DNA of 39,907 bases from Stenotrophomonas sp. (GCA_003525885.1 DQIG01000296.1:736-40642), one strand, 5' to 3'. Shown: positions 25,181 to 33,608, numbered from the stretch's first letter. A program made the numbers and translations. Notes: a model not told the origin generated them from the letters alone.

Positions 25181-26142
25181 TTCACTTCAGCGTCGGCCGG
25201 GGTGAAGCGCGGCATCGCCGCAGCGGCGCCTTCCTTCTCGGTCGAACGACCGGCGAACTGGTTGGCGAAGCGCACGTGGCGGGCGAACGGGGCGTCGGCC
25301 ACCTGTGCCAGCGACGCGGCCAGCGCGCCGTTGAAGGCGTCACCGGCACCGGTGGTGTCGATTGCCTGCACCTGCTCGGCGCCCACGCGGTAGTACGGCT
25401 GGGTATCGCCACGCAGGTTCTCGTCGGCATGCGATACGAACACGCCCACCGAACCCAGGGTCACCACCACGGTGCCGTTGCCGACCAGCTTGCGGCACAG
25501 CGCGTGCAGGCTGGCGCCATCCAGCGCGGCGACATCGTTGGCATCCACGCGCTCACCGACATGGCGGCCGAGCAGGGCGGCGAACTCGGTCTCGTTCGGG
25601 GTGATCACATCGGCCAGCTTGAGCAGGCCGATGGTCGAGGGCGCGTCGGCCGGTGCGGTATTGAGCACGGTGGTGACGCCGGCCTCGCGGGCCGTGGCCA
25701 GCGCCGCCTCGATGGTCTGCACCGGCGATTCCAGCTGTACCAGCACCACCTTGGCGCTGGTCAGCAGGGCCTGCTGCTGTTGCAGGAAATCGGTGCTCAG
25801 CGCGGCGTTGGCACCGGGGCCGATCACGATGGTGTTGCGGCCGCGGGCGTCGACATAGATGCCCGCGGTGCCGGTCGGCTCGCTGCTGGCTTCGGCGATC
25901 AGGCCGAAGCCATCCTGTGCAGCCAGTTCGCGCGCGGTGGCGCCACCGGCGTCATCGCCCAGCGCGCACACGAAGTGGGTGTCGGCGCCGGCGCGGCAGG
26001 CTGCCACGGCCTGGTTGAAGCCCTTGCCACCCGGGCCGGTGCTGTAGCGGCCGGCAATGGTCGCACCCGGTGCCGGCAGCGACTCGCACCGCCACACGTG
26101 ATCGACATTGAAGGAACCGACGACAACGACACTGCTGCTCAT
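25177..26142 (-). CDS. rbsK: Ribokinase (PfkB family)
   Basis: A 321-residue PfkB-family sugar kinase. The N-terminal VVVVGSFNVDHV and the GGKGFNQA motif (usually GGKGANQA in RbsK) bind the sugar. The ATP/anion-hole signature DTTGAGDAFNGAL near 250 holds the catalytic aspartate. Ribokinase phosphorylates ribose at O-5. Its gene begins 25 bases after the nupC-like transporter, so the pair may import nucleosides and use the released ribose; no nucleoside hydrolase is in the window. Specificity for ribose is inferred from similarity and context. The stop codon is formed by a REP. Confidence 0.9.
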   Translation of the reverse strand: MSSSVVVVGSFNVDHVWRCESLPAPGATIAGRYSTGPGGKGFNQAVAACRAGADTHFVCALGDDAGGATARELAAQDGFGLIAEASSEPTGTAGIYVDARGRNTIVIGPGANAALSTDFLQQQQALLTSAKVVLVQLESPVQTIEAALATAREAGVTTVLNTAPADAPSTIGLLKLADVITPNETEFAALLGRHVGERVDANDVAALDGASLHALCRKLVGNGTVVVTLGSVGVFVSHADENLRGDTQPYYRVGAEQVQAIDTTGAGDAFNGALAASLAQVADAPFARHVRFANQFAGRSTEKEGAAAAMPRFTPADAEVK

Positions 26143-26167
26143 AGGGAATCTTTTCTCAACCAAGGGT

Positions 26168-27466
26168 TCAACTGAAGTGCGTCAGCACGCCGGCGATGGT
26201 CGCCGTCATGAAGGTGGCAATGGTACCGCCCAACACCGCGCGCAGGCCGAACTTGGCCAGATCGTGGCGACGTTCCGGAGCCAGGCCGCCGATACCGCCG
26301 ATCTGGATCGCGATCGAGCTGAAGTTGGCAAAGCCGCACAGCGCGTAGGTGGCGATCAGGCGACCTTCTTCGGACAGGCTCACGCCCGCCACCTGGCCGT
26401 TCACGATCTGCGACAGTTCGGTGTAGGCCACGAACTCGTTGATCACGACCTTCTGGCCGATCAACGAACCGACGGTGGTCGCATCGGCCCACGGGGTACC
26501 GATCACCCAGGCGATGGGGGCCAGCACGTAACCGAAGATGGTCGACAGGTTGGTCGGCTTGCCGATGGCAGCGGCCAGGCCGGTCACATCGCCGATCCAG
26601 GTCAGCGGGGCGTTCAGCAGCGCGATCAGGGCGATGAAGGCCAGCAGCATCGCGCCGATGTTCAGCGCCAGCTTCAGGCCGTCACCGGCACCGGCGGCGG
26701 CCGCGTCGATGATGTTGCTGGAGGTCTTTTCGACTTCCATCTTCACCGTGCCGCGGGTCAGCGGGGTGCCGGTTTCCGGAATCAGCAGCTTGGCCACGAC
26801 CAGGGTAGCCGGGGCCGCCATGATGCTGGCCGCCAGCAGATGCTTGGCGTAGAAGGCCTGCTGCGCCGGGTCGCCACCGCCGAGCATGCCGACGTAGGCC
26901 GCCAGCACGCCACCGGCGATGTGGGCCATACCGCCGATCATCATGGTCAGCAGCTCGGACTGGGTCATCTTGGCGATGTACGGGCGCACGGTCAGCGGCG
27001 CCTCGGTCTGGCCGATGAAGACGCTGGCGCAGACGCTGGTGGTTTCCGCGCCGGACACGCGCATCACCTTGGTGATCGACCAGGCCATCACGCGGACGAT
27101 GCCCTGCATGACGTTGAGGTGGTACATCACCCCCATCAGCGCCGAGAAGAAGATGATGGTCGGCAGCACCTGGAAGGCGAAGATGAAGCCGTAGTTCTTG
27201 GTGTCCATCAACGAGCCGAAAATGAAGCCCGAGCCCTCGTTGACGAAGCTGAGAATCTTGACGAAGCCCTTGCCCAGCGCGTCGAACACGTCGCGCCCGC
27301 CCGGCACCAGGATCACCAGCGCCGCGAACGCGATCTGCAGGGTGATACCGGTGGCAACCAGCTTCCAGTCAACCGCACGCTTGTTGTTGGAAAACAACCA
27401 GGTGATGCCGATCAGCACCGCCAACCCGAACAGGCCGAAGCCGATCCTGCCCAAACCTTCGACCAT
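26168..27466 (-). CDS. Concentrative nucleoside transporter (NupC family)
   Basis: A 432-residue inner-membrane transporter of the CNT family, which brings nucleosides in with protons or sodium. It has about nine to ten membrane segments. Signature pieces are VFIGQTEAPL (the first re-entrant hairpin), NEFVAYTEL, and TYALCGFANFSSIAIQIGG, where Glu and Asn contact the ribose and ion. The frame is otherwise uninterrupted and of normal length. It is the first gene of an operon with rbsK. I leave the symbol blank because nupC, nupX and psuT paralogues are hard to tell apart from sequence alone. Confidence 0.93.
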   Translation of the reverse strand: MVEGLGRIGFGLFGLAVLIGITWLFSNNKRAVDWKLVATGITLQIAFAALVILVPGGRDVFDALGKGFVKILSFVNEGSGFIFGSLMDTKNYGFIFAFQVLPTIIFFSALMGVMYHLNVMQGIVRVMAWSITKVMRVSGAETTSVCASVFIGQTEAPLTVRPYIAKMTQSELLTMMIGGMAHIAGGVLAAYVGMLGGGDPAQQAFYAKHLLAASIMAAPATLVVAKLLIPETGTPLTRGTVKMEVEKTSSNIIDAAAAGAGDGLKLALNIGAMLLAFIALIALLNAPLTWIGDVTGLAAAIGKPTNLSTIFGYVLAPIAWVIGTPWADATTVGSLIGQKVVINEFVAYTELSQIVNGQVAGVSLSEEGRLIATYALCGFANFSSIAIQIGGIGGLAPERRHDLAKFGLRAVLGGTIATFMTATIAGVLTHFS

Positions 27467-27607
27467 GTGAGTGACTCCCCTGGGGCGTCGCGAAAAACGG
27501 GAAGCCTAGTGCAGGGCAGGGGCCGGGGCAAGAAAAAGCAGCGTGCACGCACCCATCGGTGCCGATCAGGCCAGCAACGGCAAGGGCTTGCGGCCGGCGG
27601 CGGCAGG

Positions 27608-27613
27608 TAGAAT
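27608..27613 (+). promoter_or_regulatory. Possible -10 of the aldo/keto reductase gene
   Basis: TAGAAT, five of six matches to TATAAT, 47 bases before the start codon. No clear -35 at the right distance (GGCTTG at 17 bases). Confidence 0.4.
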
Positions 27614-27659
27614 GGGGCTCGATCCCGGCCCGGATGCGGGCCCGCAGCAGGAGATTCGC

Positions 27660-28631
27660 ATGCAATACCGTCGCCTGGGCTCTACCGGCCTGCCGATTTC
27701 CGCCCTGTCCTTCGGCGCCTGGGTGACCTTCGGTGACCAGATCCCGCGCGACGAGGCCCGCAATCTGGTGGCTGCCGCCTGGGACCACGGCGTCAACTTC
27801 TTCGACAACGCCGAGGGCTATGCCAACGGCCGCGCCGAACAGGTGATGGGTGATGTGATCGCCGACCTGCGCCTGCCGCGCGACGGCATCTGCGTCTCCA
27901 GCAAGGTGTTCTTCGGCAGCGCCAAGGACCCGCGGCCGACCCAGCGCGGGCTGTCGCGCAAGCACGTGACCGATGCCTGCCATGCCGCGCTCAAGCGCCT
28001 GCGGGTGGACTACCTGGACCTTTATTACTGCCATCGCCCGGATCCGGACGCGCCGATCGCCGAGACCGTGCATGCCATGGATACCCTGGTGCGGCAGGGC
28101 AAGATCCTCTATTGGGGTACCTCGGAGTGGTCGGCGCTGCAGATCCAGCAGGCGCTGGACATCGCCGAGGCGCGTAACCTGCAGGGCCCGTCGATGGAGC
28201 AGCCGCAGTACAACCTGCTGCACCGCGAGCGCGTCGAGGTCGAGTACGCGCCGCTGTATGCCGGTGCCGGGCTGGGCACCACCATCTTCTCGCCGCTGGC
28301 CTCGGGCCTGCTCAGCGGCAAGTACGACCAGGGCATTCCGGTCGACGCACGGCTGGGCCGCGAGGGCATGGAATGGCTGCAGGCGCTGGTGCTGGGGGAC
28401 GACACCGAAGCCCGCCTGGCCCAGGTGCGCCGTTTCAGCGAGGTGGCGCGTGCGCTGGGCCACGCCCCGGCCACGCTGGCCATCGCCTGGTGCCTGCGCA
28501 ATCCGAACGTCTCCAGCGTGATCCTCGGCGCCAGCCGGGTCAGCCAGCTGCTGCAGAACCTGCAGGCACTGGACGTGCTGGAGCAGGTCGACGCGGCTGG
28601 CTGGGCGCAGGTCGAGGCCGTCTTTGCCTGA
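27660..28631 (+). CDS. Aldo/keto reductase (Kv-beta/YghZ-like)
   Basis: A 323-residue NADPH-dependent aldo/keto reductase of the AKR group related to potassium-channel beta subunits. Tetrad residues can be placed: D in FFDNAEGYANG, the Y of the same segment, K in SSKVFFG and H in YYCHRPDP. The cofactor part includes WGTSEWSA and the C-terminal NPNVSSVILGASRVSQL. The physiological substrate is unknown. AGGAG lies seven bases before the ATG at 27660. It is divergent from the nucleoside transporter. Confidence 0.92.
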   Translation: MQYRRLGSTGLPISALSFGAWVTFGDQIPRDEARNLVAAAWDHGVNFFDNAEGYANGRAEQVMGDVIADLRLPRDGICVSSKVFFGSAKDPRPTQRGLSRKHVTDACHAALKRLRVDYLDLYYCHRPDPDAPIAETVHAMDTLVRQGKILYWGTSEWSALQIQQALDIAEARNLQGPSMEQPQYNLLHRERVEVEYAPLYAGAGLGTTIFSPLASGLLSGKYDQGIPVDARLGREGMEWLQALVLGDDTEARLAQVRRFSEVARALGHAPATLAIAWCLRNPNVSSVILGASRVSQLLQNLQALDVLEQVDAAGWAQVEAVFA

Positions 28632-28642
28632 CAGCCCTTTGC

Positions 28643-28667
28643 AGAGTCGGGCCGTGCTCGACTCTAC
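28643..28667 (-). repeat. SMAG-type REP variant
   Basis: Minus strand GTAGAGTCGAGCACGGCCCGACTCT: GTAG head and GAGTCG/CGACTC arms. It follows the reductase stop by about ten bases and may end its transcript. Confidence 0.75.
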
Positions 28668-28690
28668 AAAAGCGCTGTGCCCGCCTTTTG

Positions 28691-28739
28691 ATTGATGCTG
28701 GCTATCGAATTTTCAAATTCGATCATTAATCTCATCAAT
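28691..28739. promoter_or_regulatory. Nested dyad upstream of hemP
   Basis: An exact 20-bp palindrome, ATCGAATTT-TC-AAATTCGAT (28704-28723), lies inside a second inverted pair ATTGATG (28691) and CATCAAT (28733). The stretch is AT-rich against a GC-rich background. It is upstream of the Fur-controlled promoter. Possible operator; no regulator is identified. Confidence 0.55.
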
Positions 28740-28756
28740 GAAATTGAGAATGGTTG

Positions 28757-28784
28757 TTGATTGTCAACTGAGAATCATTATCAT
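28757..28784 (+). promoter_or_regulatory. hemP promoter
   Basis: -35 TTGATT (28757-28762), spacer 16, -10 TATCAT (28779-28784). The Fur site covers the spacer and -10. Confidence 0.65.
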
Positions 28785-28786
28785 TT
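28769..28786 (+). promoter_or_regulatory. Fur box of the heme operon
   Basis: TGAGAATCATTATCATTT. The 7-1-7 core TGAGAAT-C-ATTATCA matches the Fur consensus TGATAAT-N-ATTATCA at all arm positions but one. It overlaps the promoter, so Fe(II)-Fur would block transcription when iron is ample. Confidence 0.9.
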
Positions 28787-28810
28787 GACTCGTCCCTCGC
28801 ACGAGTCCAG

Positions 28811-29011
28811 ATGCTCATGAATGCTCAACCTGTACTGCTGCGCCCCGAAACGCTGACCCTCCGCGATCGTCCGGTCCGTGTCGTTCCGCCGGAAGAGGTC
28901 ATCGACAGCGAAGCCCTGCTCAAGGGCCGTCGTGAAATCCTGATCCAGCACGGCGACCGCTTCTATCGCCTGCGGCACACCAGCAACGACAAGCTGATCC
29001 TGACCAAGTAA
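28811..29011 (+). CDS. hemP: Hemin uptake protein HemP
   Basis: A 66-residue HemP/HmuP-family protein. The C-terminal half has the family pattern: SEALLKGRREILIQHGDRF then YRLRHTSNDKLILTK. Members sit ahead of heme-receptor genes; in Bradyrhizobium and Burkholderia, HemP/HmuP acts as an activator of the receptor gene. A second ATG at 28817 is equally possible; neither has a good Shine-Dalgarno. It leads the heme operon and follows the Fur box. As I recall, the S. maltophilia literature describes a hemP-hemA-smlt0796-smlt0797 operon of this same order. Confidence 0.92.
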   Translation: MLMNAQPVLLRPETLTLRDRPVRVVPPEEVIDSEALLKGRREILIQHGDRFYRLRHTSNDKLILTK

Positions 29012-29020
29012 TCGCGGCCT

Positions 29021-29071
29021 GGTCGCCCGCCCCCCTCCCTCCTGCCGGCAGCGCCGACAGGGTGGGCGACC
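29021..29071 (+). other. RNA stem-loop between hemP and the receptor gene
   Basis: GGTCGCCCGCC (29021-29031) pairs with GGTGGGCGACC (29061-29071), 11 pairs with one G-U, ten bases after the hemP stop. Its 29-base loop contains the inner palindrome TGCCGGCA. There is no T-run, so attenuation or hemP mRNA stabilisation is more likely than full termination. Confidence 0.55.
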
Positions 29072-29164
29072 CGTCCGCTCCCGCTCTCTCCCCCTCGGTC
29101 TACCGCGTGCACCTTCCGGGTGTGCCGGTAACCGGGGGTTCCCCTGCCTGACCGAACGAACCCG

Positions 29165-31357
29165 ATGACCCGCCCTACCGCCCTTTGCCTTGCCGTCTGG
29201 ATGGCCCTGCCGCTGTCCGCCCATGCTGCTGCCGCGGCCACCGCCGCGCCCGATGCGCGCGAATTCGACCGCGTGCAGGTCACCGCCACCCGCACCGAAC
29301 GGGCGGTGAGCGATGTGGCGGCCACCGTCGATGTCATCGACCGCGAGCAGATGGACCGGCACCTGGTGCAGGACATCAAGGATCTGCTGCGCTACGAGCC
29401 GGGCCTGTCGGTCAGCCGCAGCGCCGCGCGCTTCGGCCTTGGCAGCATCCGCATCCGTGGCCTGGACGGCAACCGCGTGCGCGTGCAGACCGATGGCATC
29501 GCGATGCCCACCAGCTTCAACATTGGTTCGTTCTCCAATGCCAACCGCAACTTCACCGATCTGGACACGCTCAAGCGCGTGGAGATCGTGCGCGGCCCGG
29601 CCAGCTCGCTGTACGGTTCCGACGCGCTCGGGGGTGTGGTCGCCTTCGTCACCAAGGATCCGGCCGATTACCTGAAGGATGGCAAGGACAGCTACGTCGG
29701 CCTGAAGTTCGGCTACGACGGTGAGTGGAAGGGCCTTCTCGGCGGCGTGACCAGCGCGTTCGGCGGCGAGCACTGGAGCGGCATGGTCAACATCAACCAT
29801 CGCCAGGGCCAGGAAACCGGCAACAAGGGCGATGTGCGCAGCCTCGACAACACCCGCACCGCGCCCAACCCGCAGGACCGCGACGGTCGCAGTGGCCTGG
29901 CCAAGCTGGTCTATGCGCCGAGCGAGGACCAGCGTTTCCGCCTGACCGTGGAAGGCAACGAAGACAACACCGACACCAACGTGCTGTCCTCGATCGACCG
30001 CACCACCACCACCGGCATGAAGGCGCGCGATACGCAGAACCGCACCCGCGTGTCGTTCGCCCATGAAATGGATGCACTGGACAAGGGCTTCGCCGACAGC
30101 CTGCATTGGCAGCTGTATACCCAGCACAGCGAAACCACCCAGATCACCGATGAGGATCGTGCCAACCGCAGCCGTCGCCACCGCGAGTTCAACTTCGACC
30201 AGCGCGTGTACGGCCTGCAGGCACAGTTCAACAAGGCGTTCAGCACCGGCAGTGTCGAACACGCACTGACCTACGGCTTCGAGGGCGCGCATACCGAGAT
30301 CCGCCAGAAGCGCGACGGCTATCAGGTACTGGCCAATGGCCAGACCAGCACCACCATCCTGCCCGATGCGTTCCCGGTACGCGATTTCCCGATCAGCAAG
30401 ACCACCGAGCTGGGCCTGTACGCACAGGACGAAATGCGCATGGCCGGCGGCAAGCTATCGCTGGTGCCGGGCGTGCGCGTGGACCGCTACGAGCTGAAGC
30501 CGGAGGTGGACAGCATCTTCGCCGAAGACAATCCCGGCGTTGCGGTGGCCAAGCTGACCAAGACCAGCGTCTCGCCGAAGCTGGGCATGGTCTATCGCTT
30601 CACCGACGAATGGTCGCTGTTCGCGGGCTATTCGCATGGCTTCCGCTCGCCGCCGTACAACGACGTCAACCTGGGCTTCACCAACTTCGCCTTCGGTTAC
30701 ACCGCCATTCCCAATCCGGACCTGAAGCCGGAAACCAGTGACGGCATGGAGCTGGGCCTTCGCTTCCTGTCGCCGGCGGCCTACGTCAGCCTCAGCGGCT
30801 ACTACAACGAGTACAAGGACTTCATCGAGTCGCAGTCGCTGGTCGGCACCAACGCACAGGGCCTGATGGTGTTCCAGTCGCGCAACATCGCCGATGCGCG
30901 CATCTACGGTGCCGAGCTGAAGGCCGGCGTCGACTTCGGCCAGATCAGCCCGGCGCTGCAGGGCTGGGCGCTGCGCAGTTCGGTGGCGTGGTCGCGCGGC
31001 GACAACAAGACCGAAGATACGCCGCTGGATTCGGTCGACCCGCTGCGTGGCACCGTCGGCCTGATGTACGACACCGACACCTGGGGTGTCGAACTGGCCG
31101 GTACCTTCGTCAAGCGCAAGGACCGCGTCACCGCGGCCACGGTGTACCGCCCGGCCGGCTACGGCGTGGCCGACCTGATGGCGCACTGGAACTTCGCCCC
31201 GGGCGCGACCTTCAACGTCGGCGTGTTCAACCTGGGCGACAAGCGCTACATCGATTGGTCCAACGTGGGTTCGACGCTGTCGCCGACCAGCCGCGTGCTG
31301 GATCGCTATACCAGCCCGGGCCGTACCCTCTCCGCCAGCCTTGCCGTTTCCTGGTGA
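29165..31357 (+). CDS. hemA: TonB-dependent heme receptor (HemA/HemR type)
   Basis: A 730-residue outer-membrane receptor for heme or hemoproteins. A signal peptide ends near SAHAAAA (about 22). The TonB box region is DRVQVTATRTE; the plug (about 45-165) includes IRIRGLDGNRV and EIVRGPASSLYGSDALGGVV; the barrel follows to a typical C-terminal aromatic (SLAVSW). The receptor landmarks are FRSP at 493-496 (FRAP-like) and NPDL at 517-520. No His lies between them; H491 precedes FRSP. I use hemA for the heme receptor of this operon, not for glutamyl-tRNA reductase. Product name hemA is from memory of the S. maltophilia operon. Confidence 0.92.
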   Translation: MTRPTALCLAVWMALPLSAHAAAAATAAPDAREFDRVQVTATRTERAVSDVAATVDVIDREQMDRHLVQDIKDLLRYEPGLSVSRSAARFGLGSIRIRGLDGNRVRVQTDGIAMPTSFNIGSFSNANRNFTDLDTLKRVEIVRGPASSLYGSDALGGVVAFVTKDPADYLKDGKDSYVGLKFGYDGEWKGLLGGVTSAFGGEHWSGMVNINHRQGQETGNKGDVRSLDNTRTAPNPQDRDGRSGLAKLVYAPSEDQRFRLTVEGNEDNTDTNVLSSIDRTTTTGMKARDTQNRTRVSFAHEMDALDKGFADSLHWQLYTQHSETTQITDEDRANRSRRHREFNFDQRVYGLQAQFNKAFSTGSVEHALTYGFEGAHTEIRQKRDGYQVLANGQTSTTILPDAFPVRDFPISKTTELGLYAQDEMRMAGGKLSLVPGVRVDRYELKPEVDSIFAEDNPGVAVAKLTKTSVSPKLGMVYRFTDEWSLFAGYSHGFRSPPYNDVNLGFTNFAFGYTAIPNPDLKPETSDGMELGLRFLSPAAYVSLSGYYNEYKDFIESQSLVGTNAQGLMVFQSRNIADARIYGAELKAGVDFGQISPALQGWALRSSVAWSRGDNKTEDTPLDSVDPLRGTVGLMYDTDTWGVELAGTFVKRKDRVTAATVYRPAGYGVADLMAHWNFAPGATFNVGVFNLGDKRYIDWSNVGSTLSPTSRVLDRYTSPGRTLSASLAVSW

Positions 31358-31361
31358 CCTC

Positions 31362-31961
31362 ATGAGCCGAGCCTTGTCCGCACGCAGGAATGACTCCATC
31401 GCCGCGCCACACCGCGCGGCGTGGCCGACCCCGGCACAGCTGGCCACGCTCGGCACCGTGTTGTGCCTGTACCGCGCCGACGGCAACGAGCTCGGTGGCT
31501 GGCGCCAGGCGGTAAGCGTGCACGCCTGCCAGGGCGTGGACAGCGAGGGCGTGCGCGAAAGCCTGTGTTTCCTTGATGCCCGCGGACGCTGCGTGTGGCG
31601 CCTGTACCTGCTGCCCGACAGCGATTTCCTCGCCTGGGACAGGCTGGTCGCGGCGTTGCCGCCGGGTCCGGAGCACGACAGCGATGGCAGTGTCGGCGAA
31701 CGCCTGTGGCGGCGCCTGGCCGGCCACCTCGGTGGCCAGCGCTGGCGCCTGTGCACGCTGCGCCTGCATTCCGCTGACGATGGCCGCACCCTCGCCGCGA
31801 GCCTGTCGACGTTGTCCTCGCTGGGCGCGGCCACCGCGCGTCGCATCGCACGGTTGGAAGGTGCCGAAGGCGAGCTGGCGATCGACGATTGCTGCTGCGC
31901 CGACGCTGCACGCCGGCCGACACCGCGGGTTCCCGGCGACCTGCCGCTGATCCGCCTGTGA
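31362..31961 (+). CDS. Single-domain HemS-like hemin-handling protein
   Basis: A 199-residue cytoplasmic protein five bases after the receptor stop. It lacks a signal peptide. The segment ESLCFLDARGRCVWRLYLLPDSDFLAWDRLVAAL resembles one repeat of HemS/ChuS heme-handling proteins, which are two-repeat proteins of about 350 residues; this one would be a single half. The C-terminus has a CCCAD cluster (about residue 182). Heme binding or breakdown is therefore inferred from similarity and operon position only. I chose 31362; the open frame before it overlaps the receptor gene. Confidence 0.78.
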   Translation: MSRALSARRNDSIAAPHRAAWPTPAQLATLGTVLCLYRADGNELGGWRQAVSVHACQGVDSEGVRESLCFLDARGRCVWRLYLLPDSDFLAWDRLVAALPPGPEHDSDGSVGERLWRRLAGHLGGQRWRLCTLRLHSADDGRTLAASLSTLSSLGAATARRIARLEGAEGELAIDDCCCADAARRPTPRVPGDLPLIRL

Positions 31962-32034
31962 TCCTTTCCTGATGGAACGCCCGACGGCCATGGACGGCCT
32001 TTCAACGAACCTGCAACCCCGAAGGAAGACCCCG

Positions 32035-32970
32035 ATGAAGCTCCAGACAGCCAGCGCGATGCTGCTGCTCGCCGCCAGCGGCGCGGCCAGCGCGCAGCCC
32101 TCCGATATCGCCCGTGACCACGACAGCATCCTTGCCATGCAGGGCGAGTACAACGTCGATTTCGCGTTCGACGAGACCGTACTGCTGAAGCCCGGCTACG
32201 AGCGTGCGCCGGCGATGCGCAGCGGCGGCAACGAAGTGGTCATCGTGGTCGAGGACACCCCGAAGCGCATCGTGCTGCAACACCTGCTGCTGGACGAAAA
32301 GAGCGGGCACATCACCAAGCACTGGCGCCAGGACTGGGTCTACGAAGCGCCCAGCCGCTTCGAGTTCAGTGCCGACCAGACCTGGCAGGTGCGCAGCATT
32401 CCGGCTGCGGTGAACCAGGGCGCATGGACCCAGTGCGTCTACGAAGTGAGCGACGCACCGCGCTACTGCGGCACCGGCACATGGACCTACACCAACAACG
32501 TGCCGAGCTGGACCAGCGACCTGAGCTGGCGCCCGCTGCCACGCCGTGAGTACACCAAGCGCAGCGACTACAACGCGCTGGCCGTGGTCAACCGCCACAC
32601 GCTGACCCCGAACGGCTGGACCCACGAGCAGTTCAACACCAAGGTGCAGCGCAACGCCGATGGCAGCCAGGTGGAGATCGCGCGCGAGTTCGGCTTCAAC
32701 GACTACGTGAAGACCACCGAGATCGACTTCACCCCGGCCCGCGACTACTGGAAGGCCACTGCCGGTTACTGGGCCAAGGTGCGCCAGCGCTGGGACGGCT
32801 TCCTCGGCCAGGCCCCGGGTGTGCATCTGAAGACCAAGATCGACGGCATGGCGATGATCATTCCGCTGTTCACCCAGGCCGAAGAGATCCAGGCCGGCAA
32901 GAAGGTGAAGGACAAGCAGATCGACGAGGTGTTCGCCAAGTACGTGGAAAAGGCACCGAAGGAAGGTTGA
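32035..32970 (+). CDS. DUF6607 exported protein
   Basis: A 311-residue exported protein with a signal peptide (MKLQTASAMLLLAASGAASA|QP). I place it in DUF6607, which I know from heme/iron operons of xanthomonads. The body is rich in Trp and Tyr (WRQDWVYEAPSR, GTWTYTNNVPSW, RDYWKATAGYW) and ends in a lysine-rich helix (KYVEKAPKEG). The role is unknown; the operon suggests the envelope side of heme uptake. I start at 32035 because GAAGGAAG lies nine bases upstream; the ATG at 31972 has no such site. Confidence 0.82.
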   Translation: MKLQTASAMLLLAASGAASAQPSDIARDHDSILAMQGEYNVDFAFDETVLLKPGYERAPAMRSGGNEVVIVVEDTPKRIVLQHLLLDEKSGHITKHWRQDWVYEAPSRFEFSADQTWQVRSIPAAVNQGAWTQCVYEVSDAPRYCGTGTWTYTNNVPSWTSDLSWRPLPRREYTKRSDYNALAVVNRHTLTPNGWTHEQFNTKVQRNADGSQVEIAREFGFNDYVKTTEIDFTPARDYWKATAGYWAKVRQRWDGFLGQAPGVHLKTKIDGMAMIIPLFTQAEEIQAGKKVKDKQIDEVFAKYVEKAPKEG

Positions 32971-33013
32971 TCGGCGCCGTGGTCCTGGTGGAGGCCGGGT
33001 TTGCCCGGCGCTC

Positions 33014-33076
33014 CATCCACGCATGGCGTGGATCCACCGACCTCTGCTTCTGGTAGGTGCCAAGCTTGCTCGGCAC
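33014..33076. repeat. Two SMAG-type REPs, one degenerate
   Basis: ATCCACGCATGGCGTGGATCCAC (33014-33036) has CCAC in place of CTAC at the GTAG end. GTAGGTGCCAAGCTTGCTCGGCAC (33053-33076) has the GTAG head but mismatched arms. They lie between the heme operon and the converging gene. Confidence 0.7.
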
Positions 33077-33120
33077 GCCTTCGGCGCTGATCGAACACGC
33101 CGTGCATGGATGCACTGCAC

Positions 33121-33606
33121 TCAGGACGCGGGCCCACCCAGCGTGGTCAGGTCCAGCCCGGCGTCCTGGAACGTACGCAGGGTGGCCTGCAGGCTCGCCT
33201 CGTCATCGCGCGTGCGGACGCCCATGATGGCGTCGCTGCAGCGCGCGCGGTCCGTGCTGCACGCCTGCGGGTCGGGCAGCAGCAGCGCGGTCTGCGCGAC
33301 CAGGATCGCCATGTGCGCTACTTCCTTCCTTGGCTTCGGTTGGCCCCGGTAGAACCGGTCGAATTCCGCGCGCAGGTCGGCCACCACGTCGGCATTGCTG
33401 CGCGTGCGTGATATGCCGGCCGGAACCAGATAGGTCTCGCGGCCCTCGTGGAAGGCGCGCGCTTCATCCGCCAGCATCGTTTCCAGCACGAAGGCCTGTA
33501 CCGGGTCCGGGACATGGCCAACCGCGGTGCGGGCGCATGCGGGCAGCATCGCCGCCAGCAGCGGCACGCCAACGAGAAGGACGCGCAGGCAGACGCCGTA
33601 CTTCAT
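33121..33606 (-). CDS. Exported hypothetical protein, possible lipoprotein
   Basis: A 161-residue protein with a signal peptide whose end, LPAC (C24), could be a weak lipobox. The mature part is helical, with a FYRGQPKPRKEVAHMAILVAQTALLL stretch and a CSTDRARCSDAI disulphide-like pair near residues 119-126. I recognise no family. The gene starts two bases after the stop of the DUF486 gene on the same strand, so translation is probably coupled. The long open frame that runs upstream into DUF486 is in another frame and not coding there. Confidence 0.7.
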   Translation of the reverse strand: MKYGVCLRVLLVGVPLLAAMLPACARTAVGHVPDPVQAFVLETMLADEARAFHEGRETYLVPAGISRTRSNADVVADLRAEFDRFYRGQPKPRKEVAHMAILVAQTALLLPDPQACSTDRARCSDAIMGVRTRDDEASLQATLRTFQDAGLDLTTLGGPAS

Positions 33607-33608
33607 TC

